In this document: piece after piece, positions 17,837 through 27,622 of the stretch
How positions within the stretch are numbered: the first letter of the stretch is position 1
Layout: each line of letters begins with the position of its first letter
Assembly: GCF_001884235.1 (NCBI RefSeq)
Contig: NZ_MAOI01000123.1
Span: forward strand, 124,001-188,000
DNA from: Bacillus paramycoides
Lineage (GTDB): Bacteria; Bacillota; Bacilli; Bacillales; Bacillaceae_G
DNA length: 64,000 bases
Direction: 5' to 3'
Position numbers and translations under genes: made by a program
Notes under the pieces: generated by a model
Database searches by the model: none
Told to the model about the DNA's origin: nothing
What the model saw: the letters and a program-made list of their open reading frames with translations, nothing else

Positions 17837-17898
17837 TTTAATATTTTTCAGTAAAGCTTACAAAAAATCATATTAATCTATTTCCTTCCTAATTTAAA

Positions 17899-17945
17899 TA
17901 AAAGGCTGTTTGTATAGAGTTCAACACTCTATACAAACAGCCTTT
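17899..17945 (+). terminator. Terminator after aspartokinase
   Basis: AAAGGCTGTTTGTATAGAGT / ACTCTATACAAACAGCCTTT: a 20-bp nearly perfect stem. Confidence 0.9.
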
Positions 17946-18031
17946 TAACATGTTATCAATATCCGAAAATCATTATAAAATAATTGAATTATTCATTTTA
18001 CCCTTTTCCCAGGAAATATAACAGACTTTTC

Positions 18032-18190
18032 TCACTTTTTATCATTTATACTTTTTTGCTGTTCCCCTTGAAAAAACAATCTATATTCATTCCAAATAAC
18101 TCTCTTCATGTCAGAGTAAAAAGCCATCATGAATAATGCAACTCCCAATAAAACCCATTTAATTCCTTCATAATCAATGAAAGCAACCAT
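18032..18190 (-). CDS. Small membrane protein, hypothetical
   Basis: A 52-codon frame (ATG 18188-18190) with one hydrophobic segment (WVLLGVALFMMAFY) flanked by charged residues and a polar tail. It lies behind the asnA terminator and lacks a convincing Shine-Dalgarno. No family is recognised; amino-acid composition is protein-like. Confidence 0.35.
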   Translation of the reverse strand: MVAFIDYEGIKWVLLGVALFMMAFYSDMKRVIWNEYRLFFQGEQQKSINDKK

Positions 18191-18208
18191 TCGTTTACAT
18201 AACAAAAA

Positions 18209-18245
18209 AGGGAGGGTAGCTCTATTTCCGAGCTACTCTCCCTCA
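18209..18245 (-). terminator. Terminator after asnA
   Basis: GGGAG-GTAGCTC / GAGCTAC-CTCCC stem with T-run leftward. Confidence 0.9.
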
Positions 18246-18253
18246 TGTTTATT

Positions 18254-19237
18254 TTAGAACAGATGAATGTTTTCTTTTTTACAAGCTTCACGTAAATCGT
18301 CAGGCCATACAGAAGATTGAACTTCACCGATGTGTGCTTTACGTAAGAAGTACATACACATTCTTGATTGGCCGATACCACCACCGATTGTTAATGGTAG
18401 TACGTCTTCTAAAATTCCTTTGTGGAAATCGTAATCTCGTTTGAAGTCTTCACCCGTTTTCGTTAACTGTTCGTCAAGTGATTTACTATCAACGCGAATT
18501 CCCATTGATGATAATTCGAATGAAGCTTGTAGTACTGGGTGCCAGAATAAAATGTCACCGTTTAACTTCCAATCGTCATAATCAGCTGCGCGTCCATCAT
18601 GTCTTTCACCTGAACGAAGTACATCACCAATTCCAATAATAAAGACTGCACCGTGTTCTTTCGCAATTGCATGTTCACGATCTTTCGGTGTTAATTCTGG
18701 ATATTTATCTTCTAGTTCTTGAGAAGTAACGAAAACAATTTCTTCTGGTAAATACTTTCCAAGGAACGGATACTTTTCAAACAAGTGATCTTCTAAATCT
18801 TTGAATATTCCATAAATTGTTTGTACTGTTTTTTGTAAGTAATCTACAGTACGCCATTCTTTTTGAACGATTTTTTCCCAATCCCATTGGTCAACGTAAA
18901 TAGAATGCGTTGCATCAAGTTCTTCATCACGACGAATTGCGTTCATGTTTGTATATAAACCCTCACCAGCTTCATATCCGTATTCATGTAATGCGAATCT
19001 TTTCCACTTCGCTAGTGAATGAACAATTTCTAATTCTTCTCCTGAATGTAACATATCAAATTCAATTGGACGTTCTACACCGTTTAGGTGATCGTTTAAA
19101 CCTGACTTTTTCGTTACGAATAATGGTGCAGATACGCGGAATAGTTCAAGGCGTTTTGCTAATTGATCCTCGAAAAATGTTTTAACTTCCTTAATTGCGA
19201 TTTGAGTCTCTCTTACTGTCATTAATGATTGATACAT
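18254..19237 (-). CDS. asnA: Aspartate--ammonia ligase (asparagine synthetase A)
   Basis: A 327-aa enzyme with the class II aminoacyl-tRNA-synthetase-like fold of AsnA: N-terminal [21 protein letters not shown], the central [25 protein letters not shown] and the C-terminal [23 protein letters not shown] that forms the ATP site. It makes asparagine from aspartate, ammonia and ATP in the cytosol. A GGAGG site precedes the ATG and a T-box leader lies upstream. Confidence 0.97.
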   Translation of the reverse strand: MYQSLMTVRETQIAIKEVKTFFEDQLAKRLELFRVSAPLFVTKKSGLNDHLNGVERPIEFDMLHSGEELEIVHSLAKWKRFALHEYGYEAGEGLYTNMNAIRRDEELDATHSIYVDQWDWEKIVQKEWRTVDYLQKTVQTIYGIFKDLEDHLFEKYPFLGKYLPEEIVFVTSQELEDKYPELTPKDREHAIAKEHGAVFIIGIGDVLRSGERHDGRAADYDDWKLNGDILFWHPVLQASFELSSMGIRVDSKSLDEQLTKTGEDFKRDYDFHKGILEDVLPLTIGGGIGQSRMCMYFLRKAHIGEVQSSVWPDDLREACKKENIHLF

Positions 19238-19278
19238 GGTGGTTTCCTCCTAAAATGTTTGGATGTTGTGGAAAAAAG

Positions 19279-19570
19279 CCAACAAAAAAAGCCCTTCTTT
19301 CCCAAAAAACTGGGACGAAAGGCTTTGGTTCCGCGGTACCACCCAAATTAGCAACAGAGGTTGCTCACTTATACAGTACGGAGATTAAAAATCTCGATAC
19401 TGTTCTTCTTGTAACGGCGAAGTTCCCGGCTAAGTCTACTTTCCTATAAAGGATTTCGGTTAGCGACTCCAGGAGGTTCTTCATAATAGGCTTCGTATCA
19501 GGCTCACACCGTCCCTGACTCGCTTAAACTACATCCTACTACTACTCGTCCTTTCATAGTCGTTTGTTGT
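19279..19570 (-). promoter_or_regulatory. T-box leader of asnA
   Basis: On the minus strand the leader carries the T-box core GGGTGGTACCGCGGAACC (near 19330-19350) and then a terminator (AAAGCCTTTCGTCCC...GGGAAAGAAGGGCTTT and T-run). Upstream are stem I elements including GAAGAACCTCC, whose AAC is a plausible asparagine specifier. Uncharged tRNA-Asn should stabilise the antiterminator and turn asnA on. Confidence 0.93.
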
Positions 19571-19696
19571 CACATCTCTGAAACATTTTATTAATGATTA
19601 TTCTATACAAAAAACAGAGAAAGTCAACAAAAAGTTTTAAAATATTTTTCAATTCTTTATTTTACGGCTTGATTGATTGTTTCCAATATAGCCTCT

Positions 19697-19813
19697 TTAC
19701 TTCTTTTGTCTTGACACCCCAAAAAACGTCTCACTAACTGAAACTAACATATACACAACAATTAATGTAATCGTTCGAAATATAGAATCCGCAGTATTTC
19801 TTATTATTTTCAT
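19697..19813 (-). CDS. Small membrane peptide, hypothetical
   Basis: ATG at 19811-19813 preceded by AAAGGAA opens 38 codons with one hydrophobic helix (ITLIVVYMLVSVS) between basic ends (MKIIRN and SRQKK). No family is recognised. The ribosome site and typical small-membrane-peptide composition are the only support. Confidence 0.4.
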   Translation of the reverse strand: MKIIRNTADSIFRTITLIVVYMLVSVSETFFGVSRQKK

Positions 19814-19973
19814 TTTCTTTATAATTCCTTTCAGTTTACTCGCAATTTCATGATATACTATAGCATTCAAGCAGTTTGTTTTTACTTAAAACAAACATAG
19901 TCATTTATCGAGAGTATTTTTCTAAAACATTGGCTATTATCAAATAAGATTTTTTATATAACGGAGTGATCAT

Positions 19974-20108
19974 ATGAGTAAAACGAAAGCGAAACCAAAA
20001 AAAGGTGTAGGACAAGGTACAGGAAGTAAAGGATGGAACCGTTGGCAATCTAGTGCAAAGAAAAAGAAAGCTGCAAAACCATACAAAAGTAAAGGCACAA
20101 AGAAGTAA
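19974..20108 (+). CDS. Small basic protein, DUF3934-like
   Basis: 44 residues, almost half Lys/Gly/Ser, with the core KKGVGQGTGSKGWNRWQSSA and ending in KGTKK. The ORF has a good GGAGTGAT site. It resembles the DUF3934 family of short basic Bacillus proteins as I recall it; function unknown, and the charge suggests nucleic-acid binding. Confidence 0.75.
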   Translation: MSKTKAKPKKGVGQGTGSKGWNRWQSSAKKKKAAKPYKSKGTKK

Positions 20109-20167
20109 TCTAAATAGCATTTGATTTCTTTACTTTGTACAAAACAAAATATAATTATTACAACAAA

Positions 20168-20208
20168 AAAGCTATGCTCTCATAAATTTGAAAGCATAGC
20201 TTTTTTCA
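20168..20208. terminator. Bidirectional terminator
   Basis: AAAAAGCTATGCTCTCA / GAAAGCATAGCTTTTTT stem between the small basic protein gene and the SNF2 gene. Confidence 0.85.
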
Positions 20209-20210
20209 TT

Positions 20211-23200
20211 TTAAATCATAAGTATATCCCGAATTTCTTCCTCAGTTATAGAGGATAATTTCTCTTCTCCTGGCTCAATCACTTCAGCGATTAAATTTTT
20301 CTTACTCTCTTGAAGTTCATGCATCTTTTCCTCAATTGTTCCGTGGGCTACTAACTTAATAACTTGCACCGTATTTTTTTGTCCCATTCGATACGCTCTA
20401 TCTGCTGCTTGTTGTTCAACAGCTGGATTCCACCATAAATCGTATAATATGACCGTATCTGCACCAGTTAAGTTAAGACCCGTACCACCAGCTTTTAAAG
20501 AAATGAGAAATAGATCTCCTTCTCCTTCGTTAAACCGATTGCATAGCTCTACACGTTCTTGCGCTGGTGTACTTCCGTCTAAATAAAAGTATGGAATAGC
20601 TTTACGGTTTAATTCTCGCCCGATTATCGAAAGCATCTTCGTAAATTGAGAAAAGATAAGAATTCTCTTCCCTGTACTTCTGCACTCCTCCAAAATTTCT
20701 AGAAGTTGTTCAAACTTAGCTGAACTTCCTTTGTAATCATCAACAAACAATGCAGGATGATTACAAATTTGTCTTAACCTCGTTAAACCAGCTAAAATTC
20801 TAATTTTATTTTTACGTAACGTATCTTTATCTAAATGTTTTAACGTTTCTTCTCTTAACTTCGCTAAATAAGCCGCATAAAGCTTCTTCTGATCCGGTAA
20901 TAGTTCTGATGATTGTAAGTGCTCAATTTTTTCTGGTAGCTCCTGTAATACATCTTCCTTTAACCTTCTTAACACGAATGGTTTTACGCGCTTCGCTATA
21001 TCTTCACGTCTTAAATCACCGAACTCTTTTCTCCCCGGTAATAATTCTGGGAAGACGACGTGGAAGATGGACCATAGCTCTTCTAATGAATTCTCTACAG
21101 GTGTTCCCGTTAATCCAAAACGGTACTCCGCTTGAATCGTTTTTACTGCCTTCGCAGTTTGCGTTGTATGATTTTTAAATGCTTGTGCTTCATCAAGAAA
21201 TAGCGTATGAAATGGCTGCGCATATAACCTTATATCCCTTCTCAGTAAAGGATATGACGTAATCACTACATCAAATTTCGTTATGTCTTTTAAAAGTTTT
21301 CGGCGCTCTACTTGATTTCCATCGGCAATAACAGCTCTAATATGTGGCGCGAATTTTTTCAATTCACTTAGCCAGTTATAAACAAGGGAAGACGGAGAAA
21401 CAACTAATATAGGCAGTTTCTTCTCTCGAATTTCAGGCAAAACAGAATCTATAAAAGCAATGCTTTGCAACGTTTTCCCTAGTCCCATATCGTCTGCTAA
21501 AATACCTCCAAAACGATAATAAGCAAGTGTTTTCATCCACTCGAATCCATATGTTTGATACTCTCTCATTATCGTACTTAAACCACTTGGCACCATAAAT
21601 TTTAACTTTTTAGGGTTTTGAATGTTCTCTACCAATTCTTGAACAGATTCATCTAAACTTAAAACATTTCCTTCTTGCAGTGAATTCATCCATTTTACAC
21701 TACGAATAAGAGGGACATCTATTTCTTCACCCTTTAAAAATTCTTTTCGAATACTCGATTCTTTTATAAACTGATTAATGTCATTAAATTCTTTACTCTC
21801 CAGTGATAATAGAGAACCACTTGCTAAACGATAATATTTTCGTTTCTCCTCAAGAGCAACTAATACACCTTTAATTTCTGCCTCTGGAATACCTTTTATA
21901 TCAAAACGGAATGATAACCAATCAATTCTCTCTTTCCTTCTAACTCTTATAAGAGGAGCTGTGTCTCCTTTATGAATTCGTAATTTGATTGCTGTCGTCG
22001 CATAAATATCAAGTAAACCTTTTAACGTTGGAACGACGTGATATAAGAAGTTATACTCAGCTTCTTCGTTATGCATAAAATAACCGCCTTCAGTCTTTGC
22101 AAAGGCGCTATCATTCATCATTTCTAAAATCTCGTTTTCCTTTTTCTCATCACGATTAAAAACAGACGGCTGTCCCTCTTCTTCTAACGGGTTTATAACA
22201 ACATTTCCGTAATGAAATTCCAAACCCGCTAACAAACGATTTTTCACTCGATCTAAGTATAATTTCGCTTTTAGTGCGGGCGTTTCAACACGATCTGATA
22301 TTATCTCATCTATTCGCACAGTTCCAAGCTTCATTAAACCTGGAACAACTTTTGCTACAAAGTGCTCCATCTTATCCGCCGGAATATACAATTGATTACT
22401 ACTAGAACGCTTCATCATTTTTTGTAATTCGATAAGCCGCTTGCAATCCTCCATGTTCAACCGATACAGTTTCCCTTCGAATAGAGCATAAGCGTATGTA
22501 TCCATTACTTCCACTTGTTGCAAGCCATCAATATACAGTGTAAATCCACCGTTACTCCCTTTATTAAACTCAAAATGTAAAGGAAGTAGTCCTTTTGAAA
22601 TATGTAAACCATGAAAAGGTTGTCCATCTTGATTAAGTCTCACAAACTCAACTTTAGAAAGTAAAGAAAGCATATCTGACCAAGACGCTGGCGGTATTAA
22701 AATCATACTATCATCTTGTTTTGCATGTACTTCCAGCGTATCCTCATACATTTTTTCGTTATGATAAATTTTAATGAGCTGCTGAATAATCGCATCGGTT
22801 TCTTGCCTGAAACTATGTACATCCGGTGTATATGTAAATTCATTCAAACAATTATAGGGCTCTCTTTTCTCCACTTTGGAAAGAAATTCTCTAATATGAT
22901 TTACGAAATACGTTTTGGCAAGCTTTAACTGAATCCCTAGAAGTGCCCCACCATTTTTCGTAACTACTGGTGTACATATAAATTCAACATGAAGTATTTC
23001 ACGTGTATCAAAACGGTGTTGTTTACTTTTTGGTCTTAATGGTTTTTCTGCAAATAACTGAAACATACCGCTCGTTAATTGATCATTTCCGCTCATGTTT
23101 TCGCTACTAATGGGCAACTTTCCACCTGTTTTCTGATTATAGTTCATATATAACAATACAGCCGCAACATGTTGACAGTACGTTTGAAAAGAAGCTAATG

Positions 23201-23417
23201 AAGGACAACTACATTTCGCAACAACATCACCCTTTTTAGCTTTTTCTACTGTGACATGAAAATCTTCGTTCCCTTTTACCGTCGCTTCGCAAATTTCTTT
23301 ATTTTCATCATAATAATTTACTATCACTTTATTTGATTTATAATAAGCTTCGCCTCTTTTATATGAGGTCTCTCCGCATACTTCTTTAATAATCGATTTG
23401 TTTAATGTAAAACTCAT
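20211..23417 (-). CDS. SWIM zinc finger + SNF2-family helicase
   Basis: The 1068-aa protein has an N-terminal SWIM finger (CSCPSLASFQTYCQH, about 68-83), a long bacterial SNF2-associated region (about 100-560) and a C-terminal Swi2/Snf2 ATPase: motif I DDMGLGKTLQS (near 640), motif II DEAQ, motif III LTGTPVENS, motif V/VI AGGTGLNLTGAD and QQAADRAYRMGQ. Such enzymes are dsDNA translocases; the bacterial ones are linked to RNA polymerase recycling or repair, but this one is not characterised. It stands alone. Confidence 0.93.
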   Translation of the reverse strand: MSFTLNKSIIKEVCGETSYKRGEAYYKSNKVIVNYYDENKEICEATVKGNEDFHVTVEKAKKGDVVAKCSCPSLASFQTYCQHVAAVLLYMNYNQKTGGKLPISSENMSGNDQLTSGMFQLFAEKPLRPKSKQHRFDTREILHVEFICTPVVTKNGGALLGIQLKLAKTYFVNHIREFLSKVEKREPYNCLNEFTYTPDVHSFRQETDAIIQQLIKIYHNEKMYEDTLEVHAKQDDSMILIPPASWSDMLSLLSKVEFVRLNQDGQPFHGLHISKGLLPLHFEFNKGSNGGFTLYIDGLQQVEVMDTYAYALFEGKLYRLNMEDCKRLIELQKMMKRSSSNQLYIPADKMEHFVAKVVPGLMKLGTVRIDEIISDRVETPALKAKLYLDRVKNRLLAGLEFHYGNVVINPLEEEGQPSVFNRDEKKENEILEMMNDSAFAKTEGGYFMHNEEAEYNFLYHVVPTLKGLLDIYATTAIKLRIHKGDTAPLIRVRRKERIDWLSFRFDIKGIPEAEIKGVLVALEEKRKYYRLASGSLLSLESKEFNDINQFIKESSIRKEFLKGEEIDVPLIRSVKWMNSLQEGNVLSLDESVQELVENIQNPKKLKFMVPSGLSTIMREYQTYGFEWMKTLAYYRFGGILADDMGLGKTLQSIAFIDSVLPEIREKKLPILVVSPSSLVYNWLSELKKFAPHIRAVIADGNQVERRKLLKDITKFDVVITSYPLLRRDIRLYAQPFHTLFLDEAQAFKNHTTQTAKAVKTIQAEYRFGLTGTPVENSLEELWSIFHVVFPELLPGRKEFGDLRREDIAKRVKPFVLRRLKEDVLQELPEKIEHLQSSELLPDQKKLYAAYLAKLREETLKHLDKDTLRKNKIRILAGLTRLRQICNHPALFVDDYKGSSAKFEQLLEILEECRSTGKRILIFSQFTKMLSIIGRELNRKAIPYFYLDGSTPAQERVELCNRFNEGEGDLFLISLKAGGTGLNLTGADTVILYDLWWNPAVEQQAADRAYRMGQKNTVQVIKLVAHGTIEEKMHELQESKKNLIAEVIEPGEEKLSSITEEEIRDILMI

Positions 23418-23504
23418 TGTTTTGACACTTCCTTAATTTAAAACCAGTTTCTCTTAACTAACATTTTACATGCTATGCGCAAAAATATAAAATACGGATT
23501 TAAC

Positions 23505-23535
23505 AAAAAAAGATGCTTATTTATAAGCACCTTTT
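23505..23535 (-). terminator. Terminator after the response regulator
   Basis: TGCTTAT / ATAAGCA stem with flanking A and T runs. Confidence 0.75.
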
Positions 23536-23536
23536 T

Positions 23537-24469
23537 TCACTCTATCTCCATCAACCGTTTCGCCTCAAAATACAACACTTGAATAAATTTCTTCGTATTA
23601 ATACGTATATGCCCAGAAGTTGCTACTTCATCTTTCGTCATTTCTGTCATCCGTTTTCTAATTACAGTGAAATCAAAAAATTTCGGCGCATAGCTTTCAA
23701 ATTTCGGATTCGAAAAGTCTGTTAGTCCAAGAGAAGCTAAATGGTTTAACGATTGATAAATCGCTCTTCGTACCCTTTGTTCAGATGCTTTTCTCTCTTT
23801 ATCTATATCTGCATCTGAAGCTATATTCTCTAACTTTCTTATCGTTATATGGTGAAAGATATCTTTTAGCGCAGGAAATCCAAATTCAAATGTTTGTGCC
23901 TTTTCCTGTCCATATAAATATTCCAGCATACTAAGTAAATCTTTACTTCCATTCTCTCCCGCAATACCGAGTTCTGATAATAAATAGCGTCCTGAATCTG
24001 CTATTCTTTTCCCTTCTTGCATTGGCTCATTTCGAACTTGCGGCTGTTCCCATTTGAAAACGTTATTCAATGATTTTTGAATATCATATATAGAACGCTC
24101 TAAACGAATACGTTCCATCACTTTCTGTACAACAGATACAACTTCAATTTTATTTAGTGGTTTTGTAATATAATATTCAACACCAAGTGTATACGCCTCA
24201 CCTATAAGCTGCTTCGATTCAACTTGAGAAATCATAATGATTTTCCCTGAAAAAGAAGATGCAATATGGCGAACTGTTTCAATCCCATCTCGCATTGGCA
24301 TTAATAAATCAATAAATAAAATATCTACTTTTTTAAAATTTAGTTGATCTGCTTCAATAAAAGCTCCGTCTTCCGATTCTCCAATCACTTCCCCAAGATC
24401 ACCATCTTCAATAATTTGTGAAAGCATAGAGCGGAAAACTTCATCATCATCTACGATATAATAAAACAA
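23537..24469 (-). CDS. Response regulator, GlnL (YcbB) type
   Basis: Starting at TTG 24467-24469 (GGGAAGGGG site) the 310-aa product has a receiver domain with phospho-acceptor Asp54 in ILFIDLLMPM, the acidic pair VDDDE and Lys in YYITKPL. The C-terminal part is of YcbB type (helical, about 150-310, with QRVRRAIYQSLNHLASLG resembling an HTH). In B. subtilis GlnL works with GlnK to induce glutamine use. It overlaps nothing and follows its kinase by 2 bp. Here the neighbours are aspartate/malate genes, so the target may be dicarboxylates. Confidence 0.88.
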   Translation of the reverse strand: MFYYIVDDDEVFRSMLSQIIEDGDLGEVIGESEDGAFIEADQLNFKKVDILFIDLLMPMRDGIETVRHIASSFSGKIIMISQVESKQLIGEAYTLGVEYYITKPLNKIEVVSVVQKVMERIRLERSIYDIQKSLNNVFKWEQPQVRNEPMQEGKRIADSGRYLLSELGIAGENGSKDLLSMLEYLYGQEKAQTFEFGFPALKDIFHHITIRKLENIASDADIDKERKASEQRVRRAIYQSLNHLASLGLTDFSNPKFESYAPKFFDFTVIRKRMTEMTKDEVATSGHIRINTKKFIQVLYFEAKRLMEIE

Positions 24470-24471
24470 CT

Positions 24472-25770
24472 TTATTCCCCTTCCCGCTTTAAACTGCACT
24501 CCGGTAAACAAACTACAAACTTACACCCTCTACCAGTTTCTCGGTCTTCTAATCTTACTTCTCCTCCGAGTTCTGTTACCATTTCGTTTATGTAAGAAAG
24601 TCCAATTCCTGTTGACGGTGTTCCCGTTTGATCATACTTCGAAGTAAATCCAGGTTTAAATACTAATTTCTTATATTTTTGTGCAATACCAGGTCCATCA
24701 TCAATTACTTCAAAGAATATATGTTTGTCAATTTTATATAGCTTAATAATAATAACACCATTATCCTCAATTGCTTCAACTGCATTTGCAACTAAGTTAT
24801 TAAAAATTGATAAGACCGTATACACATGATATTCTGCATGCTCACCTTCTATATGTTCAGAAAAACGTATATCTTTTTCTAACATTTCAGCGTACTTCTC
24901 ATTTATTCTCACAATCATTTCCGCAAGCTCATGACCTTCTACATACTCAGCCACATTTTTATCTAATAACAATTTAGATAATCCTGCAAAAATCCTTTGA
25001 TTATCCTTTTTTATTTCGTGTACTTCCCCCGCTATTTTCAATGCTGTTTTACTACTCGAATCATCGTTCGCTTGTAAATTACGATATAATTGATACGCTT
25101 CTTGTGTAATTAACTCCGCATTTTGTAACGTTTTTTTCAAATGAACAGATTCCACATATAAATTAGAAAGGTGCATCAACATTTTCTCATTTTCTTTTCG
25201 CACTTGTGATTCTTTTAATTTTGTTTCATACAAATTCATCATATTTAAAAAACCAAGCGCAAAGAAACTACGAAAAATAGCAATAATGATTAGTTTATTC
25301 ACTTCAGAAACTGTTATCGTTGTGCCAAGCACTAACATATGATAAAACGCAAGTTCTGACATACTTGCGATAATTTCAATTGTAATCCCGAGGCAACCAA
25401 TAACGATTGGCTTCTGATGAAACTTATTCACCCTACAAAGCGAAAAAAGACTTCCATAAATAAAATAATAAAAGAACACAGGGTAGCGCAAATAAAATGA
25501 TTCTGTCATATGAAATGAACCTTGCATGATCCAATCAAGACATACGCGGAATAAGACTACAGATATACCGACAAGAATACCTGCAGCAGCTGCTGGTATT
25601 TTTCTTAAAAATAATAACAAAAAGAAGAAAAGCGGTGTCCCGAAGCTAACACGAAACGTATCATTAAAAGGATGAAAATTCAGTTCTCCAGCAATCGGAA
25701 CAACAACCATTAAAATAATTAAAAGAGACATATCTTTCTTCCATAATTGATTCCAATTCAAAGCTGCCAC
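24472..25770 (-). CDS. Sensor histidine kinase, GlnK (YcbA) type
   Basis: A 432-aa kinase with six membrane segments in the first 190 residues, a coiled coil (about 190-235), the phospho-His region ALKIAGEVHEIKKDNQRIF, and an ATPase domain with N box NNLVANAVEAI, G1 DDGPGIA and GIGLSYI. It has no extracellular sensor domain, so the signal is probably sensed through the membrane helices. It forms an operon with the downstream regulator and follows the malic enzyme on the same strand. Confidence 0.88.
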   Translation of the reverse strand: MAALNWNQLWKKDMSLLIILMVVVPIAGELNFHPFNDTFRVSFGTPLFFFLLLFLRKIPAAAAGILVGISVVLFRVCLDWIMQGSFHMTESFYLRYPVFFYYFIYGSLFSLCRVNKFHQKPIVIGCLGITIEIIASMSELAFYHMLVLGTTITVSEVNKLIIIAIFRSFFALGFLNMMNLYETKLKESQVRKENEKMLMHLSNLYVESVHLKKTLQNAELITQEAYQLYRNLQANDDSSSKTALKIAGEVHEIKKDNQRIFAGLSKLLLDKNVAEYVEGHELAEMIVRINEKYAEMLEKDIRFSEHIEGEHAEYHVYTVLSIFNNLVANAVEAIEDNGVIIIKLYKIDKHIFFEVIDDGPGIAQKYKKLVFKPGFTSKYDQTGTPSTGIGLSYINEMVTELGGEVRLEDRETGRGCKFVVCLPECSLKREGE

Positions 25771-25802
25771 TTCCTATGTATTTTTTCAAAAATGAACAAG
25801 GA

Positions 25803-25833
25803 AAGCCCGCTTATTATTATAAACGGGCTTTTT
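25803..25833 (-). terminator. Terminator after the malic enzyme
   Basis: AAAGCCCG...CGGGCTTT stem and T-run between the malic enzyme and the kinase gene. Confidence 0.8.
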
Positions 25834-25835
25834 CT

Positions 25836-27548
25836 CTATATTCTAACCTTTTCTACCGCTTTTATTTGACGATACTCAGGCTTCCACATTGATTCTTTTA
25901 CCGCTATCTTAATATCGTTATCACTTAAGCTTTCTCTAGCGACACCTTCTGCAACTGCAACTTTCGCGACTTCAATTGCAACCATTTCAGAAATATTACG
26001 TAACTCTTCAACTTCTGGCAAGATAGGCGCACCTGGCTTACTTGTATCTACCATACTTGCAACTGCTTCTGCTGCTGCCGCAAACATACCGTCTGTCATT
26101 ACGCTTGCACGAACAACAATTGTTCCAAGACCAAGCCCTGGGAAAATAAGTGCGTTATTTGATTGTCCAATAACATACGTTACACCATTGTATGTAACCG
26201 GTTCAAACGGACTTCCTGTTGCAACTAACGCTCTTCCTTCTGTCCACTCGATTAAATCTGCTGGTTTCGCTTCAGCAAGTGGCGTTGGATTCGACATCGG
26301 TAATATGATTGGTCTTTCTACGTGAGAAGCCATTTCTTTAATAATTTCCTCTTTAAATGCACCCGCAACAGTAGATGTACCAATTAAAATTGTCGGTTTT
26401 ACATGTTTCACAACTTCAGCAAGTCCGATCACATCATTTTGTTTCCACTCACTTACTTCAGCTTCTTTTCTTGCATATGGAATTTGGAAATCAAGAAGAT
26501 CTTCCATATTATCTGTAACTAATCCGTTACGGTCAATACACCAGAAACGATTATGAGATTCTTCGTCTGATAATCCCGCACGAACCATTGCATCTCTTAC
26601 TTGATCTGCGATACCGATTCCAGCCGTACCAGCACCAAACACAACGACACGGTGTTCACTTAACGGTACACCAGAAACTTTTACTGCCGATAATACAGCA
26701 GCAAGTGAAACTGCACCTGTACCCTGAATATCATCATTAAATGTACAAACATCATGACGATATTTATCTAAAATTTTTCGTGCATTTCGAGAACTGAAGT
26801 CTTCCCAATGTAAAAGTGCTTTCGGGAATTGTTTATTTACCGCTTGTACAAATGTATCGATAAATTCATCGTATGCTTCACCTGTTATACGAGGGTGACG
26901 ATTTCCAATATAAAATGGATTGTTTAATAGTTCCTCACGATTTGTACCTACATCTAAAATTACCGGTAATACACGGCTAGGATCGATTCCAACTGCGGCC
27001 GTATATACAGCTAATTTCCCGATCGCGATGTTAATTCCACCAACACCCCAGTCACCAATTCCTAATATACCTTCTCCATCTGTTACAACGACTAAATCAA
27101 TGTTTTCAGCTGTTGCACCGATATTTGCAAATGCTTCTTCAATACCTGATGGATCGTTAATTGATAAATAAACCCCACGTGGTTTACGGTATTCATGACT
27201 ATATCTTTGAATTGCTACACCTACAGTTGGTGTATATACAACCGGTAACATTTCACGTAAATGATCTGTTAATATACGATAAAATAATACTTCATTTCGA
27301 TCATGTAACGCTGTTAAGTATACATTCTTTAATAAATCATCCGGCTGAGAACAAAATTGTTCGTATGCTCGGCGTGCTTGTTCTTCTAACGTTAAAACCG
27401 CTGGCGGTAATAACCCTTTTAAGCCTAACTCTTCTCTTTCTTCTTGTGTGAAAGCTACCCCTTTATTTAAAAGTGGTGTTGCTAATACTTCTACTCCTCT
27501 TAATGTTGTTTCTAATGAACCATTAGAAGCCACTGTAAACTTACTCAT
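25836..27548 (-). CDS. malS: NAD-dependent malic enzyme
   Basis: From ATG 27546-27548 (GAGGTAGGG site) the product is 570 aa, the size of the large SfcA/MalS malic enzymes. Visible features: [20 protein letters not shown], the metal-binding [30 protein letters not shown], and the NAD-binding [16 protein letters not shown]. It oxidatively decarboxylates malate to pyruvate. The long open frame upstream (to 27731) has no ribosome site and overlaps the aspA terminator, so I rejected that start. It is part of the dicarboxylate block. Confidence 0.95.
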   Translation of the reverse strand: MSKFTVASNGSLETTLRGVEVLATPLLNKGVAFTQEEREELGLKGLLPPAVLTLEEQARRAYEQFCSQPDDLLKNVYLTALHDRNEVLFYRILTDHLREMLPVVYTPTVGVAIQRYSHEYRKPRGVYLSINDPSGIEEAFANIGATAENIDLVVVTDGEGILGIGDWGVGGINIAIGKLAVYTAAVGIDPSRVLPVILDVGTNREELLNNPFYIGNRHPRITGEAYDEFIDTFVQAVNKQFPKALLHWEDFSSRNARKILDKYRHDVCTFNDDIQGTGAVSLAAVLSAVKVSGVPLSEHRVVVFGAGTAGIGIADQVRDAMVRAGLSDEESHNRFWCIDRNGLVTDNMEDLLDFQIPYARKEAEVSEWKQNDVIGLAEVVKHVKPTILIGTSTVAGAFKEEIIKEMASHVERPIILPMSNPTPLAEAKPADLIEWTEGRALVATGSPFEPVTYNGVTYVIGQSNNALIFPGLGLGTIVVRASVMTDGMFAAAAEAVASMVDTSKPGAPILPEVEELRNISEMVAIEVAKVAVAEGVARESLSDNDIKIAVKESMWKPEYRQIKAVEKVRI

Positions 27549-27593
27549 AACATCCCTACCTCTATTCATATATAGCATTTCTATATTGTAAAC

Positions 27594-27622
27594 AAAAAAG
27601 AGGGGATTGTCCCCCTCTTCTT
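27594..27622 (-). terminator. Terminator after aspA
   Basis: AAGAGGGGGA...TCCCCTCTT stem and T-run on the minus strand. Confidence 0.8.

Noticed and set aside
18127-18384. 85-codon frame over the end of asnA
   Set aside because: It is a shadow of asnA and its terminator.
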